This document shows, one piece after another, positions 1-8,535 of a stretch of 23,951 bases of DNA; position 1 is the first letter of the stretch, and each line of letters opens with the position of its first letter. Position numbers and translations under genes: made by a program. The notes under the pieces are model-generated. The model made no database searches and was not told where the DNA came from. It saw only the letters and a list, made by a program, of their open reading frames with translations. The DNA comes from Candidatus Woesearchaeota archaeon. GTDB lineage: Archaea > Nanobdellota > Nanobdellia > Woesearchaeales > 21-14-0-10-32-9. The DNA lies in contig SKIS01000025.1 in assembly GCA_007116295.1 (NCBI GenBank), forward strand, positions 1-23,951. The letters are read 5' to 3'.

Positions 1-530
1 ATTAAGGAAGATGTATTTATTGGTACAAATAAATAAAGAGCTATTACAAGTATAATATTTAAAATTAAGAGCAAAAAGCCAGTGTATAAATTTTTTTTAT
101 CCAAAACATTTTTTTTGTATTCTTTGATCATTTTATTTTTATTTTTTAAAGCTAAAGCAATCATCCAAATCAAGCCATACACCGCACCTATTATGAATGT
201 CCCTATTACAAATATTAATAGTGGCTGAGAAAATATTTCTGTGTTAAAAAAATATCCTAGTATTGCTCCAACACCCATTAGCATCTTAGCATCACCTCCA
301 CCCCATTGTCCTACGTAAAATAGTGCGAGTCCTATTAATGCACCTACTGCAAGTCCTGCAAGGCTTTGAAGAAAAAATATCCAATTATTATGTAAAAGAG
401 ATCCAGAAAGTCCTAATATTAATCCTATTGCTATAAGTAAGTAATTTACTGTGTTTGGTACCTCTCTTCTTTTTATATCAGTTATAGAGCCATAAATCAT
501 GCCTATTAAAAGTACAATTTTTCCTATCAT
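1..530 (-). CDS. Archaeal prepilin peptidase (A24 family), 3' end outside window
   Basis: Aspartic membrane endopeptidase that cleaves class III signal peptides of archaellins and type IV pilins at the inner membrane face. My own translation from 530 gives 176 residues, still open at the window edge, with several hydrophobic segments. Both A24 catalytic sites are visible: TDIKRREVPN with Asp18, and WGGGDAK with Asp80 (the GxGD motif). This matches the two-aspartate arrangement of the FlaK/PibD family. The ATG at 530 overlaps the antiporter stop as ATGA, so translation is probably coupled and the gene is the most distal visible member of the operon that starts near 4005. Substrates are unknown; upstream operon members include a membrane protein with a pilin-like N-terminus. 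The family call is firm. Whether it serves archaella, pili or other substrates cannot be said. Confidence 0.9.
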   Translation of the reverse strand, partial: MIGKIVLLIGMIYGSITDIKRREVPNTVNYLLIAIGLILGLSGSLLHNNWIFFLQSLAGLAVGALIGLALFYVGQWGGGDAKMLMGVGAILGYFFNTEIFSQPLLIFVIGTFIIGAVYGLIWMIALALKNKNKMIKEYKKNVLDKKNLYTGFLLLILNIILVIALYLFVPINTSSL

Positions 531-2194
531 CTGTCTAGATTCTCCTTTATGTATTTTATATGATTGTATTTGTCTTCTTTATATTTTTTCTTTTGGAATT
601 TATGATCTTTAAACATTTTTTGTACTTGTTTTCCCGCTAAGAAATGCGGAGCTATTACGTAGTCTGCCCCGTCGCTGTAAAGCTCTAATGCACCACGAGC
701 ATTTTTAGCACTTAGTACTGCTATTTTTTCATGTTTTTTTGCTACTTGTAGTATTAGTTTGTTTGCTTGAAGATCAGGAACAGCACTTATTATCATTTTT
801 GAGTTTCTTATAGGAAGAGTGTTTAAGAATTCTAAGTCTTTTTCATCACCATATACTATATTTATACCTTCTGAAGAGTATTTTTTTACTATATTAGGAT
901 CTATGTCTACTATTAAGTATTTTATTTTTTTATCTAATGAGTCTATTATTAAGTTTCCTAATCTTCCGTAGCCGAAAAGTATTACATCATATGTAGAAGA
1001 AATCGTTTTATCTTCTTCTTTAACATCCTTTTTTTGAAAGAAGTCTAGCACAGGTTTGAATTTAAAGTAAAGTCTTTCACCGTATAATATCATGTACGTG
1101 CTTATGCTTATTGTTATTATTCCTATAAGTGTTACAAAGCTCAGTATTTCCGTTGATAAATCACCTATACTTACACCTAGCGCGATTAGTATTAATGAAA
1201 ATTCGCTTATCTGCGCTACTGTGAGTCCTGCTAAAAATCCTGTCCTTGATTTGTAGCCTAATCTTGTCATTAATATGACTACTATTAGTACGTTTCCTAT
1301 TATGATAAATAAGCTTAGTATTATTACTGGTAATATGTACATCCCTAAGCTTTCGAAGACCATTTGGCTTCCAAGATATATGAAGAACATGAATATGAAG
1401 AAATCTCTTATTGGTTTTAGTGTGCTAGTCATTTTTTGCCTGTAAGGACTTATGCTGAGAGTTATACCTGCTAATAGAGCTCCTACTTCTATGCTGAAGT
1501 TAAAAACGGCGAATACTGATGCTGCTGCGAGACACCAACCTATTGTGAATAGTAATAAGAATTCTTGGTTTTCAGCAACTTTTTTTGTTATGTGAGGAAG
1601 GACGTAGTATCCAAATAATAGGAACGCTATTATTATTGCAACCCCCAGTAATAGATTTGAAAGTATTACTCCTATTGTTCCTTGAGCAGAAGTACTTATT
1701 ATGAGTAAGAGTATCATTGCTACAAGGTCTTGAACTATTAAAAAACCCATACTTATTTTACCGTAAAGAGTGTCAAGATCTCCTTTATCGCTAAGGAGTT
1801 TCATTATTATTATTGTACTGCTAAATGTTAATGCTATAGCTACGTAGATACTTACCTTTAAGCTGAAGCCTAAAGCGAGCATTATAGCTAAGCCTATAAT
1901 TGTTGTGAATAGAACTTGACCTAAACCTGTTATGAGGCTTATTTTTCCTACTTCTTTTATTATTTTTGGGTTTAAATGAACCCCTACCATGAATAAAAGT
2001 AAGGCTATTCCTATTTCACTAAAGGCATGAATTGCTTCACTACTAGTGCTTAGGTTTAAGAAGTAAGGGCCTGCTAAGATACCTGTTATTATGTATCCTA
2101 TAAGCATTGGTTGTTTTAAGTATTTCATAAAGCCGCTGATTAAAACAGCTAAGAATATTATGAAGCTTATTTCAACAAATACGTTATCTAACAT
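527..2194 (-). CDS. Kef-type CPA2 cation/proton antiporter with C-terminal TrkA-N domain
   Basis: A 555-residue membrane antiporter predicted to exchange K+ or Na+ for H+. Residues 1 to about 375 form a Na+/H+ exchanger module of roughly 11-13 hydrophobic helices. It includes the signature LTFSSTIIIMKLL (about 122-134) and VQDLVAM with Gln155-Asp156, the QD pair seen in Kef-like K+ efflux systems. After a charged linker (about 376-400), residues 402-520 form a regulatory Rossmann domain with GYGRLG (408-413) and an acidic VDIDP end (429-433) suited to binding NAD(H) or another nucleotide. The start at 2194 overlaps the upstream methyltransferase stop by 7 nt, and the stop overlaps the prepilin peptidase start as ATGA. 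It is therefore an internal operon gene. Ion specificity is inferred; the family assignment is strong. Confidence 0.9.
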   Translation of the reverse strand: MLDNVFVEISFIIFLAVLISGFMKYLKQPMLIGYIITGILAGPYFLNLSTSSEAIHAFSEIGIALLLFMVGVHLNPKIIKEVGKISLITGLGQVLFTTIIGLAIMLALGFSLKVSIYVAIALTFSSTIIIMKLLSDKGDLDTLYGKISMGFLIVQDLVAMILLLIISTSAQGTIGVILSNLLLGVAIIIAFLLFGYYVLPHITKKVAENQEFLLLFTIGWCLAAASVFAVFNFSIEVGALLAGITLSISPYRQKMTSTLKPIRDFFIFMFFIYLGSQMVFESLGMYILPVIILSLFIIIGNVLIVVILMTRLGYKSRTGFLAGLTVAQISEFSLILIALGVSIGDLSTEILSFVTLIGIITISISTYMILYGERLYFKFKPVLDFFQKKDVKEEDKTISSTYDVILFGYGRLGNLIIDSLDKKIKYLIVDIDPNIVKKYSSEGINIVYGDEKDLEFLNTLPIRNSKMIISAVPDLQANKLILQVAKKHEKIAVLSAKNARGALELYSDGADYVIAPHFLAGKQVQKMFKDHKFQKKKYKEDKYNHIKYIKENLDR

Positions 2195-2781
2195 GTTTTT
2201 TTACCTTTGTATATTCTAAACCCAGAACCTTTTTTGGAATCATCAAGATTACCATATACTTCTTGGATTTTTTCTCCAAGAACTTTTCCTCCTTTTTTGT
2301 GCCGAGCTACAAGTTGTAATGTTCCGCCTGGCTTTAAAAAGTTAATGCTTTGCGTTATTATATCAAAACAAGTTTGTCTTCCTGCTGCGTAAGGAGGATT
2401 AGTTATTATCACGTCAAATTTTTCGTTTATATTTGAAAATAAGTCTGATTTTTTTATTTTTACATCTAAGTCTAATTCTTTTTTATTTAGTCTGGCTAAT
2501 TTTAGTGCTCTTTGACTTATATCACTAAGTGTTACTTGGAGTGAAGGATGAAATTTTTTGAGAGCCATACCCATAACTCCGTAGCCACATCCCAAGTCTA
2601 AAACTTTTTGGTTTTGCTTTATCTCAGCGTTTTCTATTAATAGTTTTGATGCGTTGTCTAATTTTTTTTTTGAAAAGACACCTGATGAGCTGTATATTTC
2701 AAATTGTCCTTTCTTTGTAGAAACAATTATTTTAAATGGCTCAAAGTCTGTGTTTTGATTTGGGCTGTAGTAATGAGTCAT
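2188..2781 (-). CDS. RsmC-like class I SAM-dependent methyltransferase
   Basis: A 197-residue Rossmann-fold methyltransferase, probably acting on the guanine N2 of an RNA. Visible features are the N-terminal THYYSPNQNTDF, close to the HYYS(P) start of RsmC and its archaeal homologues, the SAM-binding loop LDLGCGYG (61-68), an acidic strand end SDIS (86-89), and the catalytic NPPY (128-131) typical of exocyclic amino or N-methyltransferases. The open frame extends to 2865, but the ATG at 2781 is preferred. It forms an ATGA overlap with the upstream gene stop, and the family motif begins directly there; the 28 extra residues would lie wholly inside the neighbouring gene. The length suits a single-domain archaeal RsmC-like protein, whereas bacterial RsmC has a second N-terminal domain. 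The RNA substrate is not determined by the sequence. Confidence 0.85.
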   Translation of the reverse strand: MTHYYSPNQNTDFEPFKIIVSTKKGQFEIYSSSGVFSKKKLDNASKLLIENAEIKQNQKVLDLGCGYGVMGMALKKFHPSLQVTLSDISQRALKLARLNKKELDLDVKIKKSDLFSNINEKFDVIITNPPYAAGRQTCFDIITQSINFLKPGGTLQLVARHKKGGKVLGEKIQEVYGNLDDSKKGSGFRIYKGKKTC

Positions 2782-3380
2782 CTTATTATTCCTAGTGATC
2801 TGTAGGCAAGTAAATTTGCCACTCGGGTTAGCTCTCTTGGAGTTTGACCTTCTAATATTATACAAAAGTCTTGCGTGTATATTCTTGTTTGGTCTGCTAC
2901 TCTAAGTTCTATAACTATGTTTTCAGGCGAAGAGAGCTCACAATTATATATTGCAAAACCTTCTATTTGGTCTGTGAATCCCGACCTGGTTTGTATTCCT
3001 AGTACTCTACTTGTTACTTTGCTTACTTCAACACCTGCAATCCCCATGTTACCATCAGTTGAGTAGTTAGCATCCAAGCCTATTTTTAATTCTTGTCCTC
3101 TTATTTGAGCCAGTCTTAAAAGAGAGTTAGCTGTTGAATTGTAAGGTATATGATCTATTGTGCTTGGATGATGATAAAAAGGTACTTCTTGAGGACCATA
3201 AACACTATTTAACTCCACATAATAAAATCCGTTTTTGTACTCAAAAGTATAGTCTCCGTATACGTAAGGATCAGGTCCACTAAGTCCTATTATGAAACCC
3301 CCCAGTATTACTAGTGCTGTTGCAATAATTATAACTGTTATTACCAGTCCTTGAGATACCGAGTTTTGTTCTTTTTTCAT
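2778..3380 (-). CDS. Membrane-anchored protein of unknown family, paralogue of the upstream gene
   Basis: I do not recognise this 200-residue family. Residues 1-10 are short and basic, residues 11-34 form one hydrophobic segment, and the remainder is soluble and probably extracytoplasmic. It shares with the upstream protein a QEVPFY motif followed by a proline (64-69 here), a similar order of segments, and two C-terminal cysteines (Cys147 and Cys173) in matching contexts, which suggests a conserved disulfide. The N-terminus, NSVSQ followed by a long hydrophobic stretch, loosely resembles archaeal type IV pilin signals. That is notable because a prepilin peptidase lies in the same operon, but no canonical cleavage site is obvious. 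The start lies 1 nt after the upstream stop region, and the stop overlaps the methyltransferase ATG. Function unknown. Confidence 0.75.
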   Translation of the reverse strand: MKKEQNSVSQGLVITVIIIATALVILGGFIIGLSGPDPYVYGDYTFEYKNGFYYVELNSVYGPQEVPFYHHPSTIDHIPYNSTANSLLRLAQIRGQELKIGLDANYSTDGNMGIAGVEVSKVTSRVLGIQTRSGFTDQIEGFAIYNCELSSPENIVIELRVADQTRIYTQDFCIILEGQTPRELTRVANLLAYRSLGIIR

Positions 3381-3381
3381 T

Positions 3382-4005
3382 TTATATTATGTTTGCGTTG
3401 TTTAATATTATGTAATCTCTTATTGCTAATAAGTCAAAGTTAAATCCGCTGAGTATAAAGCAGTTTTCTTCTATTTTGTGTATCCCTGTTGTGTAGTTAG
3501 CTTCTTCAAGCGTGTAAGGTACTAGTAATACAGGGCTTTGCTCACTCCCTAAATCACATGTTATTTGATTGTCACCTTCTAAGTATCCTCTGTTAACACT
3601 TCTTTGACTAAACAAAGCTATATCTTCAATCACCCTAGATATTATTGCAGGGTCTAAGTCAAAGTCTATTAAGTGTTCTTGTTTGCTTGTTATTTGATAA
3701 GAAGATGCATCTCTTAGTGCTTGCTTTGTTTCTCTGTCAACATCTAAGTTTTCTACCATGAAAGGATCGTTGTAAAAAGGTACTTCTTGACCGTTTATGT
3801 CTGTAACTAAAAGAGTGACTCCGTTAAAGTTGGCTAGTCTGAATTGTGTTCCGTAAAAATCTATTGCTTGACCTCCAAAGCCTGCAAGTGGACCCATAGC
3901 TACGAATCCTGCTACGCCTACGACCATTATTGCTGCTAAGAAAAGTCCTACTATTAGGTTTCTTCTTTTTCTTTTTTCTTCTTGTTTTCTTCTGCGCTTA
4001 CTCAT
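3382..4005 (-). CDS. Membrane-anchored protein of unknown family, first gene of operon
   Basis: A 207-residue protein not matched to a known family. The first 16 residues are very basic (KRRRKQEEKRKRR), followed by a single transmembrane segment at about 17-40. The charge pattern implies an N-in, C-out topology with about 165 residues outside. It has NGQEVPFYNDP (71-81) and two cysteines, Cys150 and Cys182, that align with those of the downstream paralogue, so the pair arose by tandem duplication. Both also end in a long hydrophobic helix-like stretch. It starts the five-gene operon: the ATG at 4005 sits about 30 nt from a TTTTAAAA box. Possible roles are envelope or surface functions, but this is inference from topology and operon partners only. 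Confidence 0.75.
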   Translation of the reverse strand: MSKRRRKQEEKRKRRNLIVGLFLAAIMVVGVAGFVAMGPLAGFGGQAIDFYGTQFRLANFNGVTLLVTDINGQEVPFYNDPFMVENLDVDRETKQALRDASSYQITSKQEHLIDFDLDPAIISRVIEDIALFSQRSVNRGYLEGDNQITCDLGSEQSPVLLVPYTLEEANYTTGIHKIEENCFILSGFNFDLLAIRDYIILNNANII

Positions 4006-4029
4006 ATAAAACTATAGTTAACACTACTT

Positions 4030-4040
4030 ATTTTTAAAAG
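4030..4040 (-). promoter_or_regulatory. TATA-like box for the five-gene minus-strand operon
   Basis: On the minus strand this reads CTTTTAAAAAT, centred about 28-31 nt upstream of the ATG at 4005. The distance implies a leaderless or nearly leaderless transcript. Confidence 0.6.
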
Positions 4041-4112
4041 TTATGTTGTTTTTTAGATTTCAAATGCGAAGTTTGACTAAACTAATGCAAAGTAAAGTTA
4101 ATAAATAGAAAT

Positions 4113-4120
4113 TATTTTAA
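4113..4120 (+). promoter_or_regulatory. TATA-like box for alaS
   Basis: TATTTTAA is centred 27.5 nt before the alaS ATG, consistent with leaderless initiation. The surrounding DNA is AT-rich and an alternative box (TTAATAAAT, about 4098-4106) cannot be excluded. Confidence 0.45.
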
Positions 4121-4143
4121 GTTAAAAGGCATTCAGAAAACAA

Positions 4144-6645
4144 ATGAACGAAAAACAACACAAAGAAGCGTTTAGAAAAGAAACTCAAAACAACCCACAA
4201 AAATACTACGCTACTAAATTCTTAGAAAAAGAAGGCTTTCAAAGACAAAAATGTAAAAAAACCCAGATCTATTTTTGGTCGACACAAAAAAGAGACTATT
4301 GCGGAGATGCAGCAATAGAAAAAGGATTTGATTTTTTTGAAAATAACCCTTCTCAAAAAAATTATAGTTACAGCGAAGTCTGGAGTGAGTTCAAACAACA
4401 CATGAATCAAAGAGGTTACAGCGATATAAAAAGATATAGCGTGGTAGCTCGCTGGAGAGACGATACTGATTTTGTTCAAGCAAGCATATACAACTTTCAA
4501 CCATACGTAGTAAGTGGTCAAGTAAAGCCACCTAAAAATCCCTTAGTAGTACCACAATTCAGCCTCAGATTTAACGATATAGACAACGTAGGTAGAACGA
4601 TGTCTCACTTCACAGGCTTTGTAATGATAGGCCAACACACATTTGTAAATGAAGATGATTGGAATCAAGAAAAATATTTCAAAGATTTATATGAATTTTT
4701 CACACTCAATCTCAAAATATCCAAACACGAACTAATACTACACGAAGATATCTGGGCAGGAGGAGGAAACATGGGCCCCTGCATGGAAATATTTTGTAGA
4801 GGAATGGAACTCGCAAACCAAGTATACATGCTATACGATATAACAGATGGAAAGAAAGATTTGAAGATAAAAGTCTTGGATATGGGGATGGGGCATGAAA
4901 GAGTTACCTGGTTTAGTCAAGGAAAGTCAACTGCATACGACGCTGTTTTCCCAGCAGTTATGAAAAAGTTATACGAAAGAGTAGGAGTTTCTCCAAATCC
5001 TGACGTGATAAAAGATTACCTGCCATACGCCTCTTATCTTAACACAGACGAAGTTGAAGATATGCAAAAAGCATGGGAGAGAGTTGGAGAAAAAACAGGG
5101 ATAAGCGTAGATGTTTTGAAGAAAGAACTAGAACCATTAAGGCAGCTTTACAGCGTAGCAGAACACTGCAGATCACTACTTGTCTCAATAAATGACGGAG
5201 CACTTCCAAGCAACGTTAAAGGAGGATATAATTTGAGAGTTATACTTAGAAGAGCTCAAAGATTTATTTGGGAAAATAATTGGGATTTGGAATTAAAAGA
5301 AGTGTGTGAGTGGCACGCAAAAGAACTAAAAGAAGTTTTCCCAGAGCTTGGAGAAAATTTAGCACACGTAAAGAAAATATTAGATGTTGAAAAACAAAAA
5401 TATGAAGAAACACAAAGTAAAAACAAGAAACTAATAAGTCGTTTAGTGGATGAGAAAAAGATTTCTTTAGATAAATTACTTGAACTATATGATAGTCACG
5501 GTATAAGCCCTGAAGATATTTTATTTGAATACAAAAAAAGAGGAGAAAAACCAAGCTTTAAAGTTCCAGAGAATTTTTACTCATTGGTGTCTCAACGGCA
5601 CGAAGATAAAAAAGAAGAGGAGAAAAAGATTATTTTTGAAGTAGAAGACGAGCCAGATACAACTGCTCTTTACTATGATCATTATGACTACGTGGACTTT
5701 AAAGGTAAAGTGTTAAAAATCCTAACAAAAGAAGGTTTTCATTACGTTTTACTCCATAAAACAGCGTTCTATCCTACAAGTGGAGGGCAAGAACACGACG
5801 TAGGACTTTTAGAAGATGTGAAAGTAATTGATGTTATTAAACAAGGCGCAAAGATACTTCATAAATTAGAAACCAAGCCTTCATTTAAAGTAGGAGATGT
5901 TGTTAGTGGAAAAGTGGACTTTGATAGAAGACTTCAGCTAACACAACACCATAGCGCAACTCACCTAATCACAGGAAGCGTTAGAGACATTCTAGGCAGT
6001 CATGTTTGGCAAGCAGGAGCTTCTAAGACTTTAGAAAAAGGAAGACTGGACATAACTCATTATGAGAATTTAACAGAAGAAGAATTGGAAAATATAGAAA
6101 GAAAAGCTAACGAAGCCATAAGTCTGAATCTGCCTATATACAAAGAGTTTATGAGTAGAGATAAAGCAGAAGCATTATACGGAGTGAGAATATATCAAGG
6201 AGGCGCAGTTCCTGGTAAAACTATACGGATAGTTAACATAGAAGGATTTGATGTTGAAGCTTGCGGAGGCACACATCTAGATGTGACAGGAGATGTTGAC
6301 CATATAAAAATAATCAAGACCTCAAAGATACAAGACGGAGTTGTTAGAATAGAGTTCGTAGCAGGAAAAGCAGCTAAAAAAATCATGATAGAAAACAAAC
6401 AAATGCTCCAAGAAATAAAGATGCTACTTAGCTGCAAAGAAAATCAGATACCTGCAAGAACAACAGAGCTTTTTTCTAAATGGAAAAAGGTTAAGAAAGG
6501 AAAGTTAAAAGAGTTCAATTTGGTTTCTACAGAGACTTCAAGTGGAGATGTGTTAAAACAAGCAGCAGACAATCTTAAAACTCAGCCTCAGCACTTAGTT
6601 AAAACTATTAAAAGATTCTTAAAAGATATAGAAAATAAACTATGA
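4144..6645 (+). CDS. alaS: Alanyl-tRNA synthetase, archaeal type, lacking the C-Ala domain
   Basis: Charges tRNA-Ala with alanine and removes mischarged serine or glycine. The class II catalytic core is archaeal in type: RTMSHFTGFVMIGQ, EDIWAGGGNMGPCMEIF and the motif 3 region MGMGHERVTWFSQG. The editing domain keeps its zinc-site ligands, His603 and His607 (HHSATH) and Cys707 and His711 (CGGTH). Two features are odd. The N-terminal zinc ribbon, normally CxxC plus CGDPPC in archaeal AlaRS as I recall them, reads CKKT (37-40) and CGDAAI (53-58), leaving only two cysteines. The protein ends at residue 833, about 120 residues after the editing motif and in what looks like the helix before C-Ala; typical archaeal enzymes have about 900. 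The next gene is coupled by ATGA and encodes a membrane protein, so the missing domain is not immediately downstream. Confidence 0.97.
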   Translation: MNEKQHKEAFRKETQNNPQKYYATKFLEKEGFQRQKCKKTQIYFWSTQKRDYCGDAAIEKGFDFFENNPSQKNYSYSEVWSEFKQHMNQRGYSDIKRYSVVARWRDDTDFVQASIYNFQPYVVSGQVKPPKNPLVVPQFSLRFNDIDNVGRTMSHFTGFVMIGQHTFVNEDDWNQEKYFKDLYEFFTLNLKISKHELILHEDIWAGGGNMGPCMEIFCRGMELANQVYMLYDITDGKKDLKIKVLDMGMGHERVTWFSQGKSTAYDAVFPAVMKKLYERVGVSPNPDVIKDYLPYASYLNTDEVEDMQKAWERVGEKTGISVDVLKKELEPLRQLYSVAEHCRSLLVSINDGALPSNVKGGYNLRVILRRAQRFIWENNWDLELKEVCEWHAKELKEVFPELGENLAHVKKILDVEKQKYEETQSKNKKLISRLVDEKKISLDKLLELYDSHGISPEDILFEYKKRGEKPSFKVPENFYSLVSQRHEDKKEEEKKIIFEVEDEPDTTALYYDHYDYVDFKGKVLKILTKEGFHYVLLHKTAFYPTSGGQEHDVGLLEDVKVIDVIKQGAKILHKLETKPSFKVGDVVSGKVDFDRRLQLTQHHSATHLITGSVRDILGSHVWQAGASKTLEKGRLDITHYENLTEEELENIERKANEAISLNLPIYKEFMSRDKAEALYGVRIYQGGAVPGKTIRIVNIEGFDVEACGGTHLDVTGDVDHIKIIKTSKIQDGVVRIEFVAGKAAKKIMIENKQMLQEIKMLLSCKENQIPARTTELFSKWKKVKKGKLKEFNLVSTETSSGDVLKQAADNLKTQPQHLVKTIKRFLKDIENKL

Positions 6646-7358
6646 AAAAGATTAAAGAGAAAAGTAAGGCTAAGGCAAAGAAACTAAAGGAAGATATTAT
6701 ACGTCATAAAGTTTTTTTATCAATACTAATCGCCCTAGTTCTTTTTTTAGGTATTAATTATTATAATGAAGGATTTACCCATATGTTTTTACATTCTGAT
6801 ACAAGTGAAATAGTAGACTACTTTGATAATTTTGGGAGCTTTGCAAGCGTTGTTTTTGTTTTGTTCATAGTTTTAGAAGTTGTGTTAATAAGCGTTATAC
6901 CAAGCATACTATTATATGTTACAGGAGGAATAATATTTGGAACAAGTTACGGAGTTATACTTATACTAATAGGAAACATTATAGGCGCAAGCATCTGTTT
7001 TTTTTTAAGCAAATATTTTTTGAAAGATTATTTTGAAGCGAAGATACCTCCAAGAGCCTTAGATAAATTTCATAAGTACACTGATAAATACGGGGCGTAT
7101 GCTTTGTTTTTACTTAGATTGAATCCTTTTACTTCAAGCGATGTTTTTAGTTATGTAGCAGGAATTACCCGTATGCGTTATTGGAGTTTTATAATCAGCA
7201 CGTTCTTAGGATTAGTACCGCTAGTAATATTCACTGTTTATATAGGAGCAGACCTAGTTGCAAATAACGACTTCTTGATGTACGTATTTGTAATAGGCGG
7301 ACTGCTTTACGTACTCGCATTTGTTTACTTACTAGCCAAGCCTAAAGTCAAATCATAA
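6642..7358 (+). CDS. VTT-domain (TVP38/TMEM64/DedA-like) membrane protein
   Basis: A 238-residue polytopic membrane protein of the VTT superfamily, whose members are implicated in lipid scrambling or envelope homeostasis. The basic N-terminus (1-23) is followed by a first membrane helix (24-42), and then the VTT core. The core shows TGGIIFGTSYG (94-104), a G-rich amphipathic stretch, and LLRLNPFTSSDVFSYVAG (157-174) with the family Arg-x-x-Pro, followed by two further hydrophobic helices. The start codon overlaps the alaS stop as ATGA, so the two genes are translated together; I know of no functional reason for that link. The end overlaps the convergent aminopeptidase gene by 11 nt. The substrate or lipid is unknown. 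Confidence 0.85.
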   Translation: MKKIKEKSKAKAKKLKEDIIRHKVFLSILIALVLFLGINYYNEGFTHMFLHSDTSEIVDYFDNFGSFASVVFVLFIVLEVVLISVIPSILLYVTGGIIFGTSYGVILILIGNIIGASICFFLSKYFLKDYFEAKIPPRALDKFHKYTDKYGAYALFLLRLNPFTSSDVFSYVAGITRMRYWSFIISTFLGLVPLVIFTVYIGADLVANNDFLMYVFVIGGLLYVLAFVYLLAKPKVKS

Positions 7359-8535
7359 ATTTTCCGTCTTTGAAGATGATTTTTTGAGAGCCGTCTTTTA
7401 GGGTTGCAGTTACCACTCTGTCTTTTGTGCTTACTATATCTGTGTGTACGCTGCTTTCGTTATAGCCCATTTCTTTCCATTTTTTTGGCGAAACTTTGCT
7501 TGGATCGCCTGGGAAGCTGTCTTTGTAGGCATTGCCCAAGGCTATGTGTGTATTTCCGTACTTGCCACCTACGTTTTCGTCATAGAGTGTTTCTCCCATG
7601 AACTCAGTTATTCTTGAAAATCTTGTATCTGTTAAGCTGAACTCTCCTACTTTATCTGCGTTTTTGGTTTTTATCATTTCTTTTAAGACTTTTTGGCCTT
7701 TGGAAGCTTTTGATTTTACTACTTTACCATTTTTGAATTCTAAAGATATGTCTTGGATTAAGTTTCCGTATCTGTATAGTGGCTGGTCAAAACTTATTTT
7801 TCCTTGTGTTCCTCTCCAATCCGGGCTTATAAATATTTCAAAGCTTGGAACGTTTCTTCCGCTTCCACCCATCCATTTTCTGTCTGGTCCAATTTTTATT
7901 TTTAGGTCTGTGCCTTGACTTTTTATGTGTAGCCATTCAATTTTTAATTTATTTAGCTTGTTTTTTATTCTTTCAATTTCTTTTGTTCTTGCTTTCCATT
8001 CCTTAACTGGGTCTTCAAGGTCTAAAAAGCAAGCTTTTACTACTTGATTCGTGTATTTTTTTAGCGAAGTTTTTACTTCATCAGCCATTTGCTTTGTTGG
8101 GTAAAGTGCGAGTGTCCAAGTAAATTTTCCTTTGTTTTCTTTTTCTTCAAGCCATTCCCTAAATTTTTTGTTTGCTTCTACGGAAGTCATTATTTTTTTG
8201 GGATTTACATCTTTTAATTCGTGCTTGTTTACTTCAGATATTATGCTTACAAGATGGTCTATTTCATCAACTAACCCTCTTATATATTTGTCTGGGAAGA
8301 ATTTTAGTTGTTTTGGGTTAGCTAAATCATAAAATTCTTTTGACATGTTTTGAGGTAAAAATCTTACTATAGGATGGCATTCTTGTTTTAAACATTCATT
8401 TCTTAAACTTATCATTAAAGGCTTTGCACTTTCTGGAACTCTTATTAGTATTACATCTCCTTTTTTCGGTCCTTTGTTGTCGTTTAATGCGCTTAATATT
8501 AGTTTTGCGTATTTATCAATCATTTCTTGTTTCAT
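7348..8535 (-). CDS. M29-family metallo-aminopeptidase
   Basis: A 395-residue dimetal aminopeptidase related to thermophilic AmpS/AmpT enzymes, releasing N-terminal amino acids from peptides in the cytoplasm. The expected ligands are present in family context: Glu233 in NVPSFEIF, Glu298 in GEFSL, His330 in NTHIALG, and His364 and Asp366 in VHTDIV. The general-base tyrosine is probably Tyr337. The ETLYDENVGG block (315-324) is characteristic of M29. Length is close to the usual 400-410. The ATG at 8535 lies inside the 3' end of the ligase gene (20 nt overlap) and is preceded by GAGGT at 8541-8545 with 5 nt spacing, a good Shine-Dalgarno sequence for an internal operon gene. An alternative ATG four codons later is possible but less well spaced. 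Confidence 0.93.
   Translation of the reverse strand: MKQEMIDKYAKLILSALNDNKGPKKGDVILIRVPESAKPLMISLRNECLKQECHPIVRFLPQNMSKEFYDLANPKQLKFFPDKYIRGLVDEIDHLVSIISEVNKHELKDVNPKKIMTSVEANKKFREWLEEKENKGKFTWTLALYPTKQMADEVKTSLKKYTNQVVKACFLDLEDPVKEWKARTKEIERIKNKLNKLKIEWLHIKSQGTDLKIKIGPDRKWMGGSGRNVPSFEIFISPDWRGTQGKISFDQPLYRYGNLIQDISLEFKNGKVVKSKASKGQKVLKEMIKTKNADKVGEFSLTDTRFSRITEFMGETLYDENVGGKYGNTHIALGNAYKDSFPGDPSKVSPKKWKEMGYNESSVHTDIVSTKDRVVTATLKDGSQKIIFKDGKFMI

Noticed and set aside
2782..2865. 28-residue N-terminal extension of the methyltransferase
   Set aside because: Lies inside the upstream gene; the ATGA overlap and the HYYS motif fix the start at 2781.
3355..3380. Canonical prepilin cleavage site in the second paralogue
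   Set aside because: The N-terminus is only loosely similar; a charged residue followed by Gly/Ala at the usual site is missing, so I do not annotate it as a pilin.
4222..4521. 99-codon open frame on the minus strand inside alaS
   Set aside because: It lies wholly opposite a strongly conserved gene and its product is the low-complexity, F/I-rich type expected from antisense AT-rich codons.
7598..7918. 106-codon plus-strand frame opposite the aminopeptidase
   Set aside because: The M29 motifs on the other strand explain this DNA; no start signal.
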